Shown here in pieces: positions 33,442 through 44,964 of a stretch of 64,000 nucleotides of DNA. Made by a program: the position numbers and the translations under genes. The stretch spans positions 2,615,445 to 2,679,444 of the forward strand of contig JALMQS010000089.1 of NCBI GenBank assembly GCA_024734495.1, in the 5' to 3' direction. The first letter of the stretch is position 1, and each line of letters begins with the position of its first letter. The notes under the pieces are model-generated. The model saw nothing but the letters and a program-made list of their open reading frames with translations. It was not told the origin of the DNA and did not search any database. Source of the stretch: Forficula auricularia (Eukaryota; Arthropoda; Insecta; Dermaptera; Forficulidae).

Positions 33442-33809
33442 GTAAGCTCTTGCTCTACTGTTAATTAGTAAAATTAATATTTTCAATAGAATGATTTTAT
33501 CCCAATAAAAAAACGTTTTCGTTTGATTGTACGGGTCAGTGATGAGGAAGAAATTTATTACATTAAGGTCGCATTAAATGAAAATATGATTTTTTTGTTT
33601 CTTTTCGTTTTTTTGTTATAAACACAGATTTATATTTTTATTAAAAATTAGATTGCTTATATGGTATTAAAAAATTTAATAAGTTTTCGGAACGTAGCCC
33701 CCCTTTTTGTACTGGCTCTGGGTCTCATATAACACGGTTTCACACATCACGGCATTTTCTAGGAACCTATCTACCGTGTTATAGGATAGGTTACCTGTAT
33801 ATATATATA

Positions 33810-34790
33810 TATATATAGTATTGGATATTTGAACCAAAAGCTAGAGAGACCAAAATCTAACCAGTTCTCTGTATTGGTAATACCGAGAGGTGAACCGTGT
33901 CCTAATATCTATCGTGTACACCTACTTCCACTTTCATTTCCAAGTAGAAGCAATATATGAAGGGGCATTATCTAATGAATTCCAAAATAATTCCAAATAA
34001 TTCCAAAAAGAGTGTACACCTAATTCCAATCGGGGTTCACCCCTCGGGTAATACAAACATTTTTGCACCAGGATAATTTTTTTTCTTCTGTCCTTTGTTG
34101 AACTTTTTTGGAATCCAAATACAGACCAACAGACAGACAAATAGACAGAAAAAAATTATAGTCGAAAATTAATTTTCTCTACGATTTGGACATTTTTAAA
34201 TGCCTACTACGAGATTTGAGTGAATTTAAAACATACTCCGTGTAATATTTTTAATTTTATCAATGATTTATAATTAAATATGGCTAAGTAAAAGTCTTTT
34301 ATTTTCCAATCGTTTGATTTTGAAAAGACGAAATAGTATAAGAAAGGGAGAAATTGAAATGAAGTGGATCGACAATGATAGATGGCGCCACGATACAGGC
34401 ACGGCGCCCAACTACGCTACGGGGAAACCAATATTAATTAAATACGTGTCTCTCTTTTTGGATATAATAATATTATTTAATTTACGTATTCAAGTAGTTT
34501 TTTTTTTGGTTTGTATTTTTGAAATATCACATCTCAATAACAGCTTAAACTTTTTTGTTAAAAAAATTCAGCGAATTAACGATGTTTCGGTCCACAATAT
34601 AAGCCTAGCAGCTGCGAAACCTGCCTCTTCCTGGCCAACAGGCTACTAAATTTTATGTGTCGTGAACTATTAGTGGATTTTAAAATAGTAATTTAAATTC
34701 TCTAACGAACTACGTCTTATTTAATATAAAAATCTGAAATTAATTTATTTATCCAATTTCTTACGAAATTGTAAAATAATTGAATTACAA
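33810..34790. other. AT-rich DNA with fragments of a 'GTGTACACCTA' repeat
   Basis: About 33900-34050 carries GTGTACACCTACTTCCA in inverted orientation to 36380-36510. 34380-34420 is a short GC-richer unique patch. No exon found. Confidence 0.4.
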
Positions 34791-34797
34791 ATACGAT

Positions 34798-35248
34798 CAG
34801 GGCCGGATAAAGGGCGATTGGAGCGATTGGGCCCAATCGGGTCCCGCATTTGAAAGGGCCCCGCGTTACCATCAAAATGAACAAAAAAAATTTCGAAATT
34901 TAAAGCAAATTGCTTTTGACGATAATGGATAAATTATAAATTATTCAAATAATTAAAAATATATTTATTTTACGTTCGCATTGCTGGATGAAATTTATTA
35001 ATGTGTTTATTATTATATAATATATACTTTATAATATAGAAAACTGATATCCGTAAAAGTTCATGTCAAATGTATTGAATTTAATCGGGATAGTCCTATA
35101 TTAGAGAGATTTTGCACTACGTACGTAAACTATTATGCACTACTATATAATATATACTGAATTTGAATTTTATTTAAATATTTAATATATAGAGAGGGCC
35201 CCGCAAAAAAAATCCAATCGGGCCCCGCACCTATTCGATCCGGGCCTG
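34798..35248. mobile_element. hAT-type MITE, 451 bp
   Basis: Ends CAGGGCCGGATAAAGG and (reverse) CAGGCCCGGATCGAAT. Flanking 8-mers AATACGAT and GACACGAT agree at six of eight positions, as an aged 8-bp duplication would. Subterminal GGGCCCCGC repeats occur at both ends. No coding. Confidence 0.75.
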
Positions 35249-35259
35249 GACACGATTAA

Positions 35260-36375
35260 TCAAACTTAAATTTTATATTTAGATATTTTATATAGAAAAG
35301 AAAAAAAAATGTTATTGATTGTTTGTGTAAATGAAAAAAATACAAATCTTTTATAAAAAACAATCTAGAACTCGTTTATTTAAAAGCCAAACGTTTCGGG
35401 AGAATTTCTCCCTTTTTCAATGATCATTTTTTTGCAACGAAAGGAGGAAGGATTCCAAATAATTACACCTTATTTGATATGTGTTAATTTTTTTTTCCTC
35501 ACTACCCCTGGACTGCCTTCCATTATATTCAATTAATATTTTATATATTAAGATTAAAAGCTGATTGGTTTTGGTTGAAATCAGAGCAAAAACTTGGTAT
35601 AAATTTGAATCTTTAGACTAAATTTTTCACTTAACGTCTTGAGAACTATAATATCAATGCAAAAATTAATTTCCTAAAATGGCCACATATATATTTTTCT
35701 ATTTTTGTTTTGAAATTAATTTTTCCCTTCATCTGTGAACAGTAAAAATAACTTGGATATTTTTTCTATTTAGGTAATATAATTTAATAAATAAAATAAA
35801 ATATGGAATTGAATAAGAACTCTCCTAGGGGAAAATTATAATGGAAAAATATATTTAGATACAAATATTCATAAGATATTAAAAAAATAAATAAAAACAA
35901 AACAAGTTTAAATCTATAGGTATAATTTAAGTATATAAATATCTAACTGAGATTTTCATCAGAATAAAATCCCCTTAACATTTTGATAAAGAGAAACAAA
36001 AACAATCTAAACATTTCTTGACAACGAATGAAGGATAAGAAAATAATTGAAAATTGTTTTTTTTTCTTTTACTATAAAAAAAAGTAAACGAAAATGTACT
36101 TAATGTGTATTGTATAAATAATATTTGTTGGTAGATTTCTTTGTTTTGTGATATTGATTAAACCAAAAAAGAGAGAGCGCTCTCAAGTTCTATTACATTT
36201 AAATTTATTTCACTGTTTTATTGAAAACAAAAAAAATAGAGGGAAAAAAACGTACCTAATTCGTAAAAAATAATGGGTAAATAAAATAAATAAATAAATA
36301 ACTGGTGTGGTCACAACACGACTTTCACATTCTCTTTTATTTAAAATTATTGCTACACTCTGATCCGCGATTGGA
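35260..36375. other. AT-rich DNA with family e repeat at 35383-35425
   Basis: The only recognisable item is the CCAAACGTTTCGGGAGAA repeat at 35388-35405. Other sequence is background. Confidence 0.5.
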
Positions 36376-36379
36376 AGTA

Positions 36380-36510
36380 GGTGTACACCTCTTTGGAAGT
36401 ATTTTGGAAGTACTTGGAAATATTTGGAAGTACTTGGAAATATTTGGAAGTACTTGGAAATATTTGGAATTACTTGGAAATATTTGGAAGTACAAGTGGA
36501 AGTAGGTGTA
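36380..36510. repeat. 20-bp tandem repeat (TACTTGGAAATATTTGGAAG)
   Basis: About five units of a 20-bp repeat at 36398-36498, flanked on both sides by GGAAGTAGGTGTACA. The apparent peptides through it (FQVLPNISKY and similar) are by-products of the repeat. Confidence 0.8.
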
Positions 36511-36514
36511 CAGC

Positions 36515-37690
36515 ATATTAGGTCGCGGTTCACCCCTCGCTCCTAATTTACAACACCTTCTTTTATTTCTATAGGAATAAAATTTATACACGAATAATAA
36601 CTCATGACACTTGATAAGTACACTAATTTTAAAAAAAATCGTTAGAGCCGTTTTTGAGAAAATAAAAAAAAAAACGAAAAATCTTTCATATAAATCTCCA
36701 ATTTCGGTTTTCCGATTTCAGCCAAAAGCTTGCTTCTTCCTCTTCTAGCATTTCTAGCTTACCTTTCGAATTTCGTAGCTCTGAGACTTATGGTTGCGAA
36801 ATGCAGGGGAGGTACATACATACGTACATACGCACTGACCAATGAATTTTTGGCCTCTGGGGACCACAATATCCGATCTTAGGTCCTAAATCCGATTTCC
36901 AACTAATAAGGACATCGATTACTTCCACCTAGAAGTTACGCAATGAAATTAACTTTTTTGATCTCTGAGATAGAGGCTCTCAAAGAATCAGGACCCAGGC
37001 AGGCGATCCACATTATATTCTATAGAATATAAATGTGAAAGCAAAAAATCGAGAAATACTTAAATACTGATAAATATTTAATTAAAATAGTTTTTGTGAT
37101 TTATTCTATCATCATGAAAAAAAAATCATTTATGTTGTCGTCTGCTTGGTATAAATATGTTAAATATCTCCATATATAATTATGTGTACCTATCCGTAGT
37201 GGACGGTGACATTTCAACCAGTGGATGGTGTCCAAAATATAACCCTTTAATTTTTAACATTTCATTTCATTTTTCCCTTACTCAAAGAGAATTTCGAAAC
37301 AAACGAGAATTTTGAATTGGTTGAATTAAATAAAATTACGATGAGACACCAATTATTTACAACATAGTATAGTTAGTATTTTGAAATACAACGTAAGTTT
37401 CAAGTTCGACGGTATGTCTGCTGAAAAAAAGAATCCCTATCGACAATACATAAGCGAAAGCGAAACCCTACCATACAGCTTTCCAAGATTCTCACCTGTA
37501 TCAGCCGACTAGGATCATATAACTTGTACTATAGGTTTTCAAATGAAATAATTTTGTAATTGTCTTTCGACAAATATATAAGTCAAACACACACTCACTT
37601 TTTTGTAACACGGTATGAAAATACTCTTGACGTTTTGAAATTTTAGGGATGCACAGTATACATGGACCGCAGGCCACTGATACCTATATG
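36515..37690. other. AT-rich DNA, nothing recognised
   Basis: Short R1-like fragments (36560-36690) and an ACATACATACGTACATACG microsatellite at 36814-36832. No coding signal. Confidence 0.45.
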
Positions 37691-37699
37691 TATAAATAA

Positions 37700-37961
37700 T
37701 TTGTTTGAAACTATAGTTTCGAAGGTTTGAACTTCATCATCAGTCTCTCAATTAGAAATATTTCATCATTTATTTCTCATGGGGTCGTTGCCCGATTGAA
37801 TATAGAAAATTCGTTTTGTTATTATAGCAAGTTAGCTACACAAACGATTCCTATGATATAAAAACGAATCTTCTGACGACCACGTGAGAAATAATTTGGA
37901 TAAAATATTTCTAATTATAAAGACTGATGATGAAAGTCAAACCGCCGAAACTATAGTCTCT
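37700..37961. mobile_element. Inverted pair of hammerhead-like motifs, family b
   Basis: Minus-strand motif at about 37700-37750: GAGA, CTGATGA, TGAAG/CTTC helix II, GAAAC, TATA loop, GTTTC. Plus-strand motif at 37921-37961: AGA, CTGATGA, GAAAC, TATA loop, GTC, TCT. Between them is a palindrome (TTAGAAATATTTCATC and its reverse, TTATTTCTCA.GG.GTCGT and its reverse). Both cores are canonical. The helix II of the plus-strand copy is weaker. Confidence 0.6.
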
Positions 37962-38147
37962 ATAAAATAAATCATATTTATACATTGTTATAATATATTT
38001 GTACAAAGTTTTATTATGATAAATAAATTAATTAATTTATAAAGAGAATTTTCAATTTTATAATTAATTAGTTTATTTATTATAAAACCCACTAATAAAT
38101 CATTACAAATATTTTAAAAATTAGAAATTAAATTAAATGGGTAGCTT

Positions 38148-38384
38148 GGAGAGGAATGAGAGATAACCAATCGACTTGATTGGGGAATAATGGAATTGAA
38201 ATAATTATCGGAAAGAGGTTTTTTTATCTAATTAGATTTTTCCTCTTATTAAAAACAAGGACTAAAGATGAATAAGGACACTCGATGGTGGAGAAGTAAT
38301 CTCGGAATCGAAGCAAAAAATACAATGTATACATTAATTAATGTAAAATAATTGGTTTAATAAAATTTATAAAAAAAAAAAAAA
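38148..38384 (+). mobile_element. S1 poly-A SINE, first of a double insertion
   Basis: Preceded by AAATGGGTAGCTT (38135-38147), begins GGAGAGGAATGAGAG, contains CCAATCGACTTGATTGGG and ends AATTGGTTTAATAAAATTTA plus poly-A. About 240 bp. No tRNA boxes seen, so its origin is unclear; it may be a LINE 3' end. Confidence 0.8.
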
Positions 38385-38398
38385 AAATGGGTAAGCTT

Positions 38399-38645
38399 TG
38401 GCATAGATGGAGGATGAATAAACCAATCGACTTGATTGGGGAATAATGGAATTGAAATAATTATCGGAAAAGAGGTTTTTTTATCTAATTAGATTTTTCC
38501 TCTTATTAAAAACAAGGACTAAAGATGAATAAGGACACTCGATGGTGGAGAAGTAATCTCCGGAATCGAAGCAAAAAATACAATGTATACATTAATTAAT
38601 GTAAAATAATTGGTTTAATAAAATTTATATAAAAAAAAAAAAAAA
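38399..38645 (+). mobile_element. S1 poly-A SINE, second of a double insertion
   Basis: Same element and orientation as its neighbour. The junction between them (38385-38398) and the right flank (38646-38658) both repeat AAATGGGTAGCTT (one copy with an extra A), so three copies of the target bracket two insertions. Confidence 0.8.
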
Positions 38646-38659
38646 AAATGGGTAGCTTA

Positions 38660-41090
38660 TTAAATTTCAATTTTTTTTTTTTTTATCGAATTCGAAACTA
38701 TAGTCTCAAATTATATATATTCATATTTATATTTGGTGTATATATATATATATATGTGTGTATATGTTAAAAAATACAAATCTTTAAAAAAACAATCAAG
38801 AACAGGTTTATTCTTTACCAAACGTTTCGGGAGAATTTCTCCCTTTTTCAATGGTAAATTAGCAAAAAAAAGAAAAAAAGTTGCTTCTTAATTGTTGATT
38901 GTTTTTTAAAAGATTTTCATTTTTTAATATTTGATATATAATCCAATCAATAAATAATTTTTTCTTCGATATATGTAGATGTTTTTGCATCAAGCAGACG
39001 AAAACCTCATTGATTTCTCTTTATGAATCAATAACTCTGTTATTCTGGGAAAATAAAAAAAAATATTTTCTATCATCGATTAATCCTTTTTATATGATAT
39101 ATTTTGATAAAATTTCAGGATTTAGAAATTTCGACTTAATTTTTAATTCTCTAACCTACTTTTTTAGGGTTCTGTTCAAAAGTAAAACAGCACTCTAATT
39201 AATGTCGCTAAAATAATTCTAAACTAATATAAATATATATAATATATAAATAAGATACAAACTTGAAATTTATTAGTTATATTATGTACCTATTTATTTT
39301 CCCTGAAATCATAAATTGTATTAAAATTTCAAATCATATTGTAGAGTGATATAATTTGGGGCTATTTGGCTTCAGAATTTTTGTTGAAAAATGCAGATAA
39401 AACCTTTATTTCAAATTATTTTATTGATATTTTAAGATGTTGTTATGATATTTTAATCTTTGAAAAAGGTGTTTAATATATATTTTTAATTTAGTATCTA
39501 TAAAATATAATTTTATTTCTTAGAGGAAAAATTAAAAATGTGGACATTATTTACCGAACTTGTGATTATATTTAGTCATTATACGAATTTCTTAAATAAA
39601 AATTTTGAATACGCTAAGCGAGGGCGTAAGCCTGGACTGGGAAAGCCCATGTAAAAATGGCTCTGAATTACCTTCCAAAGGCAGGGAGAATTCTCAGAAA
39701 GAATATTAGAGGAAAAATTCTTTTAAAAAAGAATAAAGAAAAAGATTCTCTGGACTAGATTTAACGTTTCAATTTATTAAAAGGTCATACTCAACTCAAT
39801 ATATCCAATCTATATTCATGGATTATTTATAAGTTAATAGTTTTAGGTCGGATATATATATAAGTTATATGTATAATTATATTATATCCTTAATATAGAT
39901 TTTTTAAATTACTCGGTTCGTTTGCCTCCCGGGCGACCTTAGTATTGATTTCACTCAAAATTGAAAAAAAATTGCTCATTGTGTTTAAAAAAGTCTGAAA
40001 CATAAAGAAAAATAATTTATTTTCTATCTTGTGTGTTTAGATTCAAATTCGTTTTTGGCTAAAATGTTTGTATTTGTAAGTGAAGAATTGAATAGATTTT
40101 GAGCTTTCTAACTTTAGGTCTTCTGGTTCACAAATGCAGAAAACATTTTTTTTTTAATGATTTTATTGAGATTTTAAAGCTATGTTATAATATAGGCAAT
40201 TTATATTTAAGTTTATTATTAATTCGTTATAAGGGGGCGTCGTTTTAACTTTTTTTATTATTCAATAAATATGCGGGCGAGCGATTCTTTCATTAGAATC
40301 TAATCGAGGAAAATGAGTAAAAAGGGCGCGGGTAGAATGATCTCTATTCCTTTAGAGCTAAGACATTGCAAGGATGCCAAATTCAAGCCCAGACCTGAAT
40401 TCTTACTTTCTCCTATACTTACTTGAAACGGTCTTTTGACTTTAGCTAAGAAAATATGAAATTGACATGTATATCCTTTTAACAATACTTCGGGCTATAA
40501 CATGTGTTCTATTAAGTAAGGTTGTCTTCATTAAGATTTTTCCACAATCCACTATAAAAATTCGAAAATTAACTTAAAAAAGTATATATTATGTTTTTTT
40601 AAGGCCATTCACTTTAACGTAATTTTTAAAATAGATATACCTATATATAAATGTTATAAGTAATTAAAAACTTATTAGTATCTTTGAATTCTCAAAATTT
40701 TTTGAAATTCCAAAGTGGACTTTCAATGGAGGTAAGACATTGCAAGGATGCAATCTCACAATTAAAAACACATTTAATATAATAGCTTTTAAGTTCTTTT
40801 TATTTCTATCTACATAATAAGCTGTTGTTATACTATGAAATCCCAAAAGCTTTAATATTTTCGAAAAAATTTTAAAACTAACATTATTTAAGTTTTATCT
40901 CGAATTATCGTAGATATGGGTATACCTAGGTATATAAAATAGATACCTAGTATATATTGAATAATCACATAAGTCTGATTTCCAATAAAAAAATGAATAC
41001 AATATTTTGAAAATCACCTATGTCTTATGAAAAAATGAACTTTGGAAATCACATAATTTTGAAAAAAAAATCTATAGATAATAGTTAAAT
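38660..41090. other. AT-rich DNA with short repeat fragments
   Basis: 38690-38710 keeps the GAAACTATAGTCTC tail of a family b motif; 38818-38858 is a family e repeat. The string 'gacattgcaaggatgc' occurs at 40362 and 40736. Reading frames are not convincing. Confidence 0.45.
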
Positions 41091-41095
41091 CACAA

Positions 41096-41290
41096 AATTT
41101 TTATTTATTTATTTATTGTAACCGGGAACACAGCCCATATAGCCGGCACACATAAGTTATAGGAGTGAGGGAGGTGAGTTTTAGCCGGTCGAAATTTTTA
41201 GAAAGGCCCGAACCTGGGCCTCACGCTTGAACATCGACATCAAGTACAGTGACTTAGCCATCTCAGAAAACCGACTCCCCAACAAAAATT
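41096..41290 (-). mobile_element. tRNA-derived SINE with (TAAA)n tail
   Basis: Minus strand: box A-like TGGCTAAGTCACTG near 41250, box B-like GGTTCGGGCC near 41205, tail ATAAATAAATAAA at the plus-strand left edge. Flanks AAAATTTTT / AAAAATTT may be the target duplication. A related copy is at 55225-55330. Confidence 0.7.
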
Positions 41291-41299
41291 TGATAATTA

Positions 41300-42000
41300 A
41301 AAAAAAAAATGCTTTTTTTTAATCTTATAATTTTGAAAAAAATACTTGAACTAGTTTTTTATAATTCTCGATGTTTAGAAAAATATAATTTCTTTGAAAA
41401 ATCCCATAAAGCTAAATCAATTACATTTTTTTTTTTTTGGAATACACATTAATTTTTTAGTGGTTAAATAAATAAATATAATAAAAAAATAAATAAGAAA
41501 TATAGAAAATGTTTTTCAAAAATCGCATAATGTAAAATATACTTTTTTTTAAAAAAAATCCCATAATTTTGGAAAAAAATATACCTACCTAATACCTACT
41601 TTATTGAAAATTATTTTGAAAATCCCATTTAGTCTAATTTCGAACGAAAAATTCACCTTTTTTTTTTTGTTAAGGGAGAATATTGTAGGTTCTTGGTGAA
41701 ACGTGTTTAAATAAAGAAAATTAAAATTTTTTTAAAAAAATAAGATTCTAGGTAGGTTTCACAAAAATAAAAGACAACCACGTTAGCACACTTGGTCTAG
41801 AATATATTTTCTAGATACTTAGAGATCTTCTAGATATCTTAATGACTTCTTAAAGACTATAAGAGCTGAATTAGACATCTTCTAGATCGGGTGTGCTATC
41901 TGGGAAGACGCTTGACTCTATAAATTATATTTCGGAGTAATCTTTAGGAGTTCACAGAGAAAACTCCTGGAGATGGGCTCGTACCCCGAAATATAATATA
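41300..42000. other. AT-rich DNA, no gene seen
   Basis: Poly-A/T rich. A small unique patch with 'gaaatataatata' near 41985 forms an inverted repeat with 'tatatttcgg' at 41928. Nothing else. Confidence 0.45.
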
Positions 42001-42007
42001 GGTATAG

Positions 42008-42985
42008 CAGGAGGGGTGGCCACTAACCTTAACTTTGGGAGCCACAAATTTATAAAACTGTTTCAAAGCGAGCCACATTGTTTGGAGATTAATTAATGGT
42101 TTATTAAAAAAAGACACCTTTTTTTTATTTTATAAAATATAAATGAAGTAACATATATTTTTTGCTCTACTTATAATATACAAATTACATATTAATTTCA
42201 TTTTTGTATTATTATTTTTTAGATTTAATTATTATACAGGGTGGGCCATAAGATCTACCACATTTTGAAGAGATATAAAAAAATGAAAAAATTTAACTAG
42301 AAAAAACTAAATATATTTTTGACAAGAAAATAAATAAATTTTTTTTTAAATGTATTTTAAACATTATCAAAAAAAAAGGGGGCGGAGGGCGGGGGTAAAA
42401 AAAATTCTAGCTCTTTTGACCAAACTCAACCAAATTTTGTATATTGGTCGAAAGGGCTAGAATTTTCATTTTTGACCCTCCCCCATTTTGAGTGGTTAGT
42501 TTTTGCATTTCTAGCCCTCTAGGGGTCCACAGAATATGTATACAAAATCTGGTTGATTTTGGTGTAAAGGGCTAGAATTTTCATTTTTGACCATCCCCCC
42601 CCCCCCTATTTGGGTATAAGTTTTTGCATTTCTAGCCTTCTGGGAGTCCACAGAATATGTACTAGTATATAAAAAAATTTTAAGTTTGGTCGAAAGGGCT
42701 AGAATTTTCATGTTTGACCCCCTCCCTCCCCACACTTTTTTTTCGTCTGATATAATGTTTAAAACACATTAAAAAAAAAATATTTTATGCTCTTTTCAAA
42801 AATATATTCAGTTTTTTATTCTAGTTAAATTTTTTCATTTTTTTTATACCTCTTCAAAATGTGGTAGATCTTTATGACACACCCTGTACTTTTTAAAATC
42901 AGTATTATTCAAGAGGGTTCAAGAGCCGCACGAGATTGACTGAAAAGCCGCATGCGGCTCGCGAGCCACATTGTGGCCACCTCTG
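42008..42985. mobile_element. hAT-type element with nested foldback
   Basis: Ends CAGGAGGGGTGGCCAC and (reverse) CAGAGGTGGCCACAATG. Flanking 8-mers AGGTATAG and ATATATAG match at six positions. The interior is largely a later insertion (42237-42886). No transposase visible. Confidence 0.7.
42237..42886. mobile_element. R4 foldback element, full copy
   Basis: Ends CAGGGTGGGCCATAAGATCT and (reverse) CAGGGTGTGTCATAAAGATC, flanked by TA. Arms of about 110 bp include CACATTTTGAAGAG. The centre has three tandem copies of module M (about 42430-42720). Another copy of the arms is at 50770-51320. Confidence 0.8.
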
Positions 42986-43237
42986 ATATATAGAGTCATG
43001 CTAATAACCATCTTGTCTATTATGTTTTTAAAACCTAAGTAGAATTAAATTTTTTTAAACATTTATGAAAAAACCGCCTTTAAATTCCGCATATAAGCTT
43101 AAGATCCCAAAAAATTAAGAAAATTCACATGAGCTTAATTGGGTGAAAAAAATACGTTGCGCTATTATCTTATTATTTACCTATTTTTTAAATTGCCCTT
43201 CCTTGTTTAATCACTATCTTTTTTTAATATATATATA

Positions 43238-44222
43238 TGAGGGAATCCACGCCAAATCGGACGGTTTGAAAAAATTAAATTTTTGATTTTCTTCATTTTT
43301 TGACATTTTTTAGTACCTATCCATCAAAAAACTCTTCCTGATAGATCCTGAAATTTTTCTGATCACCGGTTTAAAAGATAAAGATATTTCGCTCATAATT
43401 TCTTCAAAAATGGTCCAAATTTTCAAAAATTTTGTTTTTTTACATACATTCTAGAAAAAAATACAAAAAATTATTTAAAATGTTTTTATAAGAGATTTTT
43501 AAGTTTTTGAAACTGTATGTACTCTTCGATTTTTTTGATAATTTTTTATTTTAATCTTCTATTCATTCTACAAATTTGATAACCAGGTTGATAGTGGGCA
43601 TATGATAATTACTATTTATTTTTCGATTTTTGAAAATTTCGAAAAATTCTTATTCGCTATTAACCATTATTAAAACTACTTTTTGATAAGTATTGAGTTC
43701 ACTTTTTTTAGTTATTTTGTATTGATTTTTATACATTTTTATCGTTAATAGGTGTTTAAAATAAATAATTAGTATTTAAGTTTGTTGAAAGAAAATCAAA
43801 ATCAAAAATCGAAAAAAATAGTAATTGTCATAGGCCCACCATCAACCCGGTCTTAAAATTTGTAGAATGAATAGAAGTTTAAAATAAAAAATTATCAAAA
43901 AAATCAAAGACTACATAACAGTTTCAAAAACAAGATTAAAATTTTCAAACTCAAAAATTGCATATAAAAACACTTTAAATAATTTTTTGTATTTTATTTC
44001 TAAAAAGTATGTAAAAATACAAAAATTTCAACAAAAAAAAAAAAATTGAATTTGGACCATTTTTGAAGAAGTTATGAATGAAAAACCGAAATTTGTTATA
44101 TTTTAAACCGGTGATCCAAAAAATTTCAAAATTTACCAGGAAGAGTTTTTTGATGGATACTAAAAAGGAAATCAAAAATTAAAATTTTTCAAACCGTGTG
44201 ACCTGACGTGGAATGCCCCATA
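43238..44222. mobile_element. R3 foldback element, near-complete palindrome
   Basis: Left end GGGAATCCACGCCAAATCGG, right end (reverse) GGGGCATTCCACGTCAGGTC. Arms of about 450 bp share ACCGGTTTAAAAGATAAAG-like and GAATGAATAGAAGTTTAAAA strings in opposite orientation. No protein encoded. The right end lies only about 150 bp from the signal-peptide exon region. Confidence 0.8.
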
Positions 44223-44449
44223 TATTTTTTTTATAAATTACCAAATTTAGATAGGATTTTTTTTTCCCTTTAAACGGACATAAATATAAAAATTCGCTTG
44301 TTTCGCAAAAAAAAAAAGAATAAACGCGAATGATAAATAAGATTGGATTGCGATTGGGCGGTGAAGCGTTCAAGTCTTTATTGCTGGCTGCTCCCGGGTG
44401 GGATTCCCTGGGCCCAGGGGCAGGGGACGGGGGGGATGGTGATTTTTAC

Positions 44450-44513
44450 CTTGTATTTTCGTGGCTGATGCGACCGCGGCGATGACCAGAATCAGCCACC
44501 AGCAGGAGGACAT
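44450..44513 (-). CDS. First coding exon of a secreted or membrane protein
   Basis: Start ATG at 44513 (context CAATC ATG, A at -3). Encodes MSSCWWLILVIAAVASATK then IQ, with one base left over before the donor CAAG | GTAAAA (intron from 44449). Short polar start, strongly hydrophobic core and a small-residue ending (ASA) make a typical signal peptide, with predicted cleavage after residue 17 (A). The only upstream in-frame extension begins at a non-ATG codon. The next exon was not found; the minus-strand intron runs toward lower coordinates. The protein identity is unknown. Confidence 0.65.
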
Positions 44514-44960
44514 GATTGACGGTAGGCAGCCAGCCAGGCGGGCGGGTATACAGTAGCCGAAATCAAAAAACAAACCCTCAGCTGTCAATTATTTCACCCT
44601 TAGCACTTCTCCATTCACTGTCACTGTCTGAACACACAATATTATTTTTTAATTAAAAAATATATAAATAAATTAAAAAAAAAAAAATGAAGGAAAATAA
44701 ATAAATCACTGTTTCACAATTGGAATTGTTGGGTGAGTGTGATTAGGGTATCACCATTGGGACGGTCCGAGATAACGAAAACGCGAGTCGGGTTAGCACA
44801 GCGGCGGGTTCACAGTCGAAATACAGAGACAGACTAGCTTGGTTCGTGGTAAGGAGGAGCGAAGCGGCTGACGGCTGCCACACAACTAACCGAGCGCCGC
44901 CGAGCGGAGAAGCGCGCAAGCTGCGCGCGGCGCACCCCTCCGACCCCTACCCCCACCCCG
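44514..44960 (-). promoter_or_regulatory. 5'UTR and CpG-rich promoter of the minus-strand gene
   Basis: 44760-44960 is the most CpG-dense patch in the window (GCGCGCAGCTTGCGCGC on the minus strand) and lies just upstream of the signal-peptide exon. An initiator-like GTTAGTT (plus 44884-44890 reversed) is a possible start site; no TATA box was seen. A plus-strand frame here is a GC artefact. Exact start site not defined. Confidence 0.5.
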
Positions 44961-44964
44961 ACCT

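Larger units (their letters stand above)
31957..33803. repeat. Inverted transposon ends (ACAGGTA..CCTATA.CACGG)
   Basis: Left: ACAGGTAGCCTTCCTATAGC at 31957; right: reverse complement ACAGGTAACCTATCCTATAA ending near 33803, both flanked by TATA. They could be the two ends of one element of 1.85 kb or two separate copies. Candidate host exon C lies between them, so two independent insertions seems likelier. Confidence 0.4.

Noticed and set aside
36210..36591. Frames with FQVLPNISKY-type repeats
   Set aside because: They follow a 20-bp tandem repeat and stop outside it; both strands are open.
40300..40846. Two short minus-strand frames that share a 'gacattgcaaggatgc' string
   Set aside because: Only that short string is shared; the peptides have no motif and no flanking splice sites fit.
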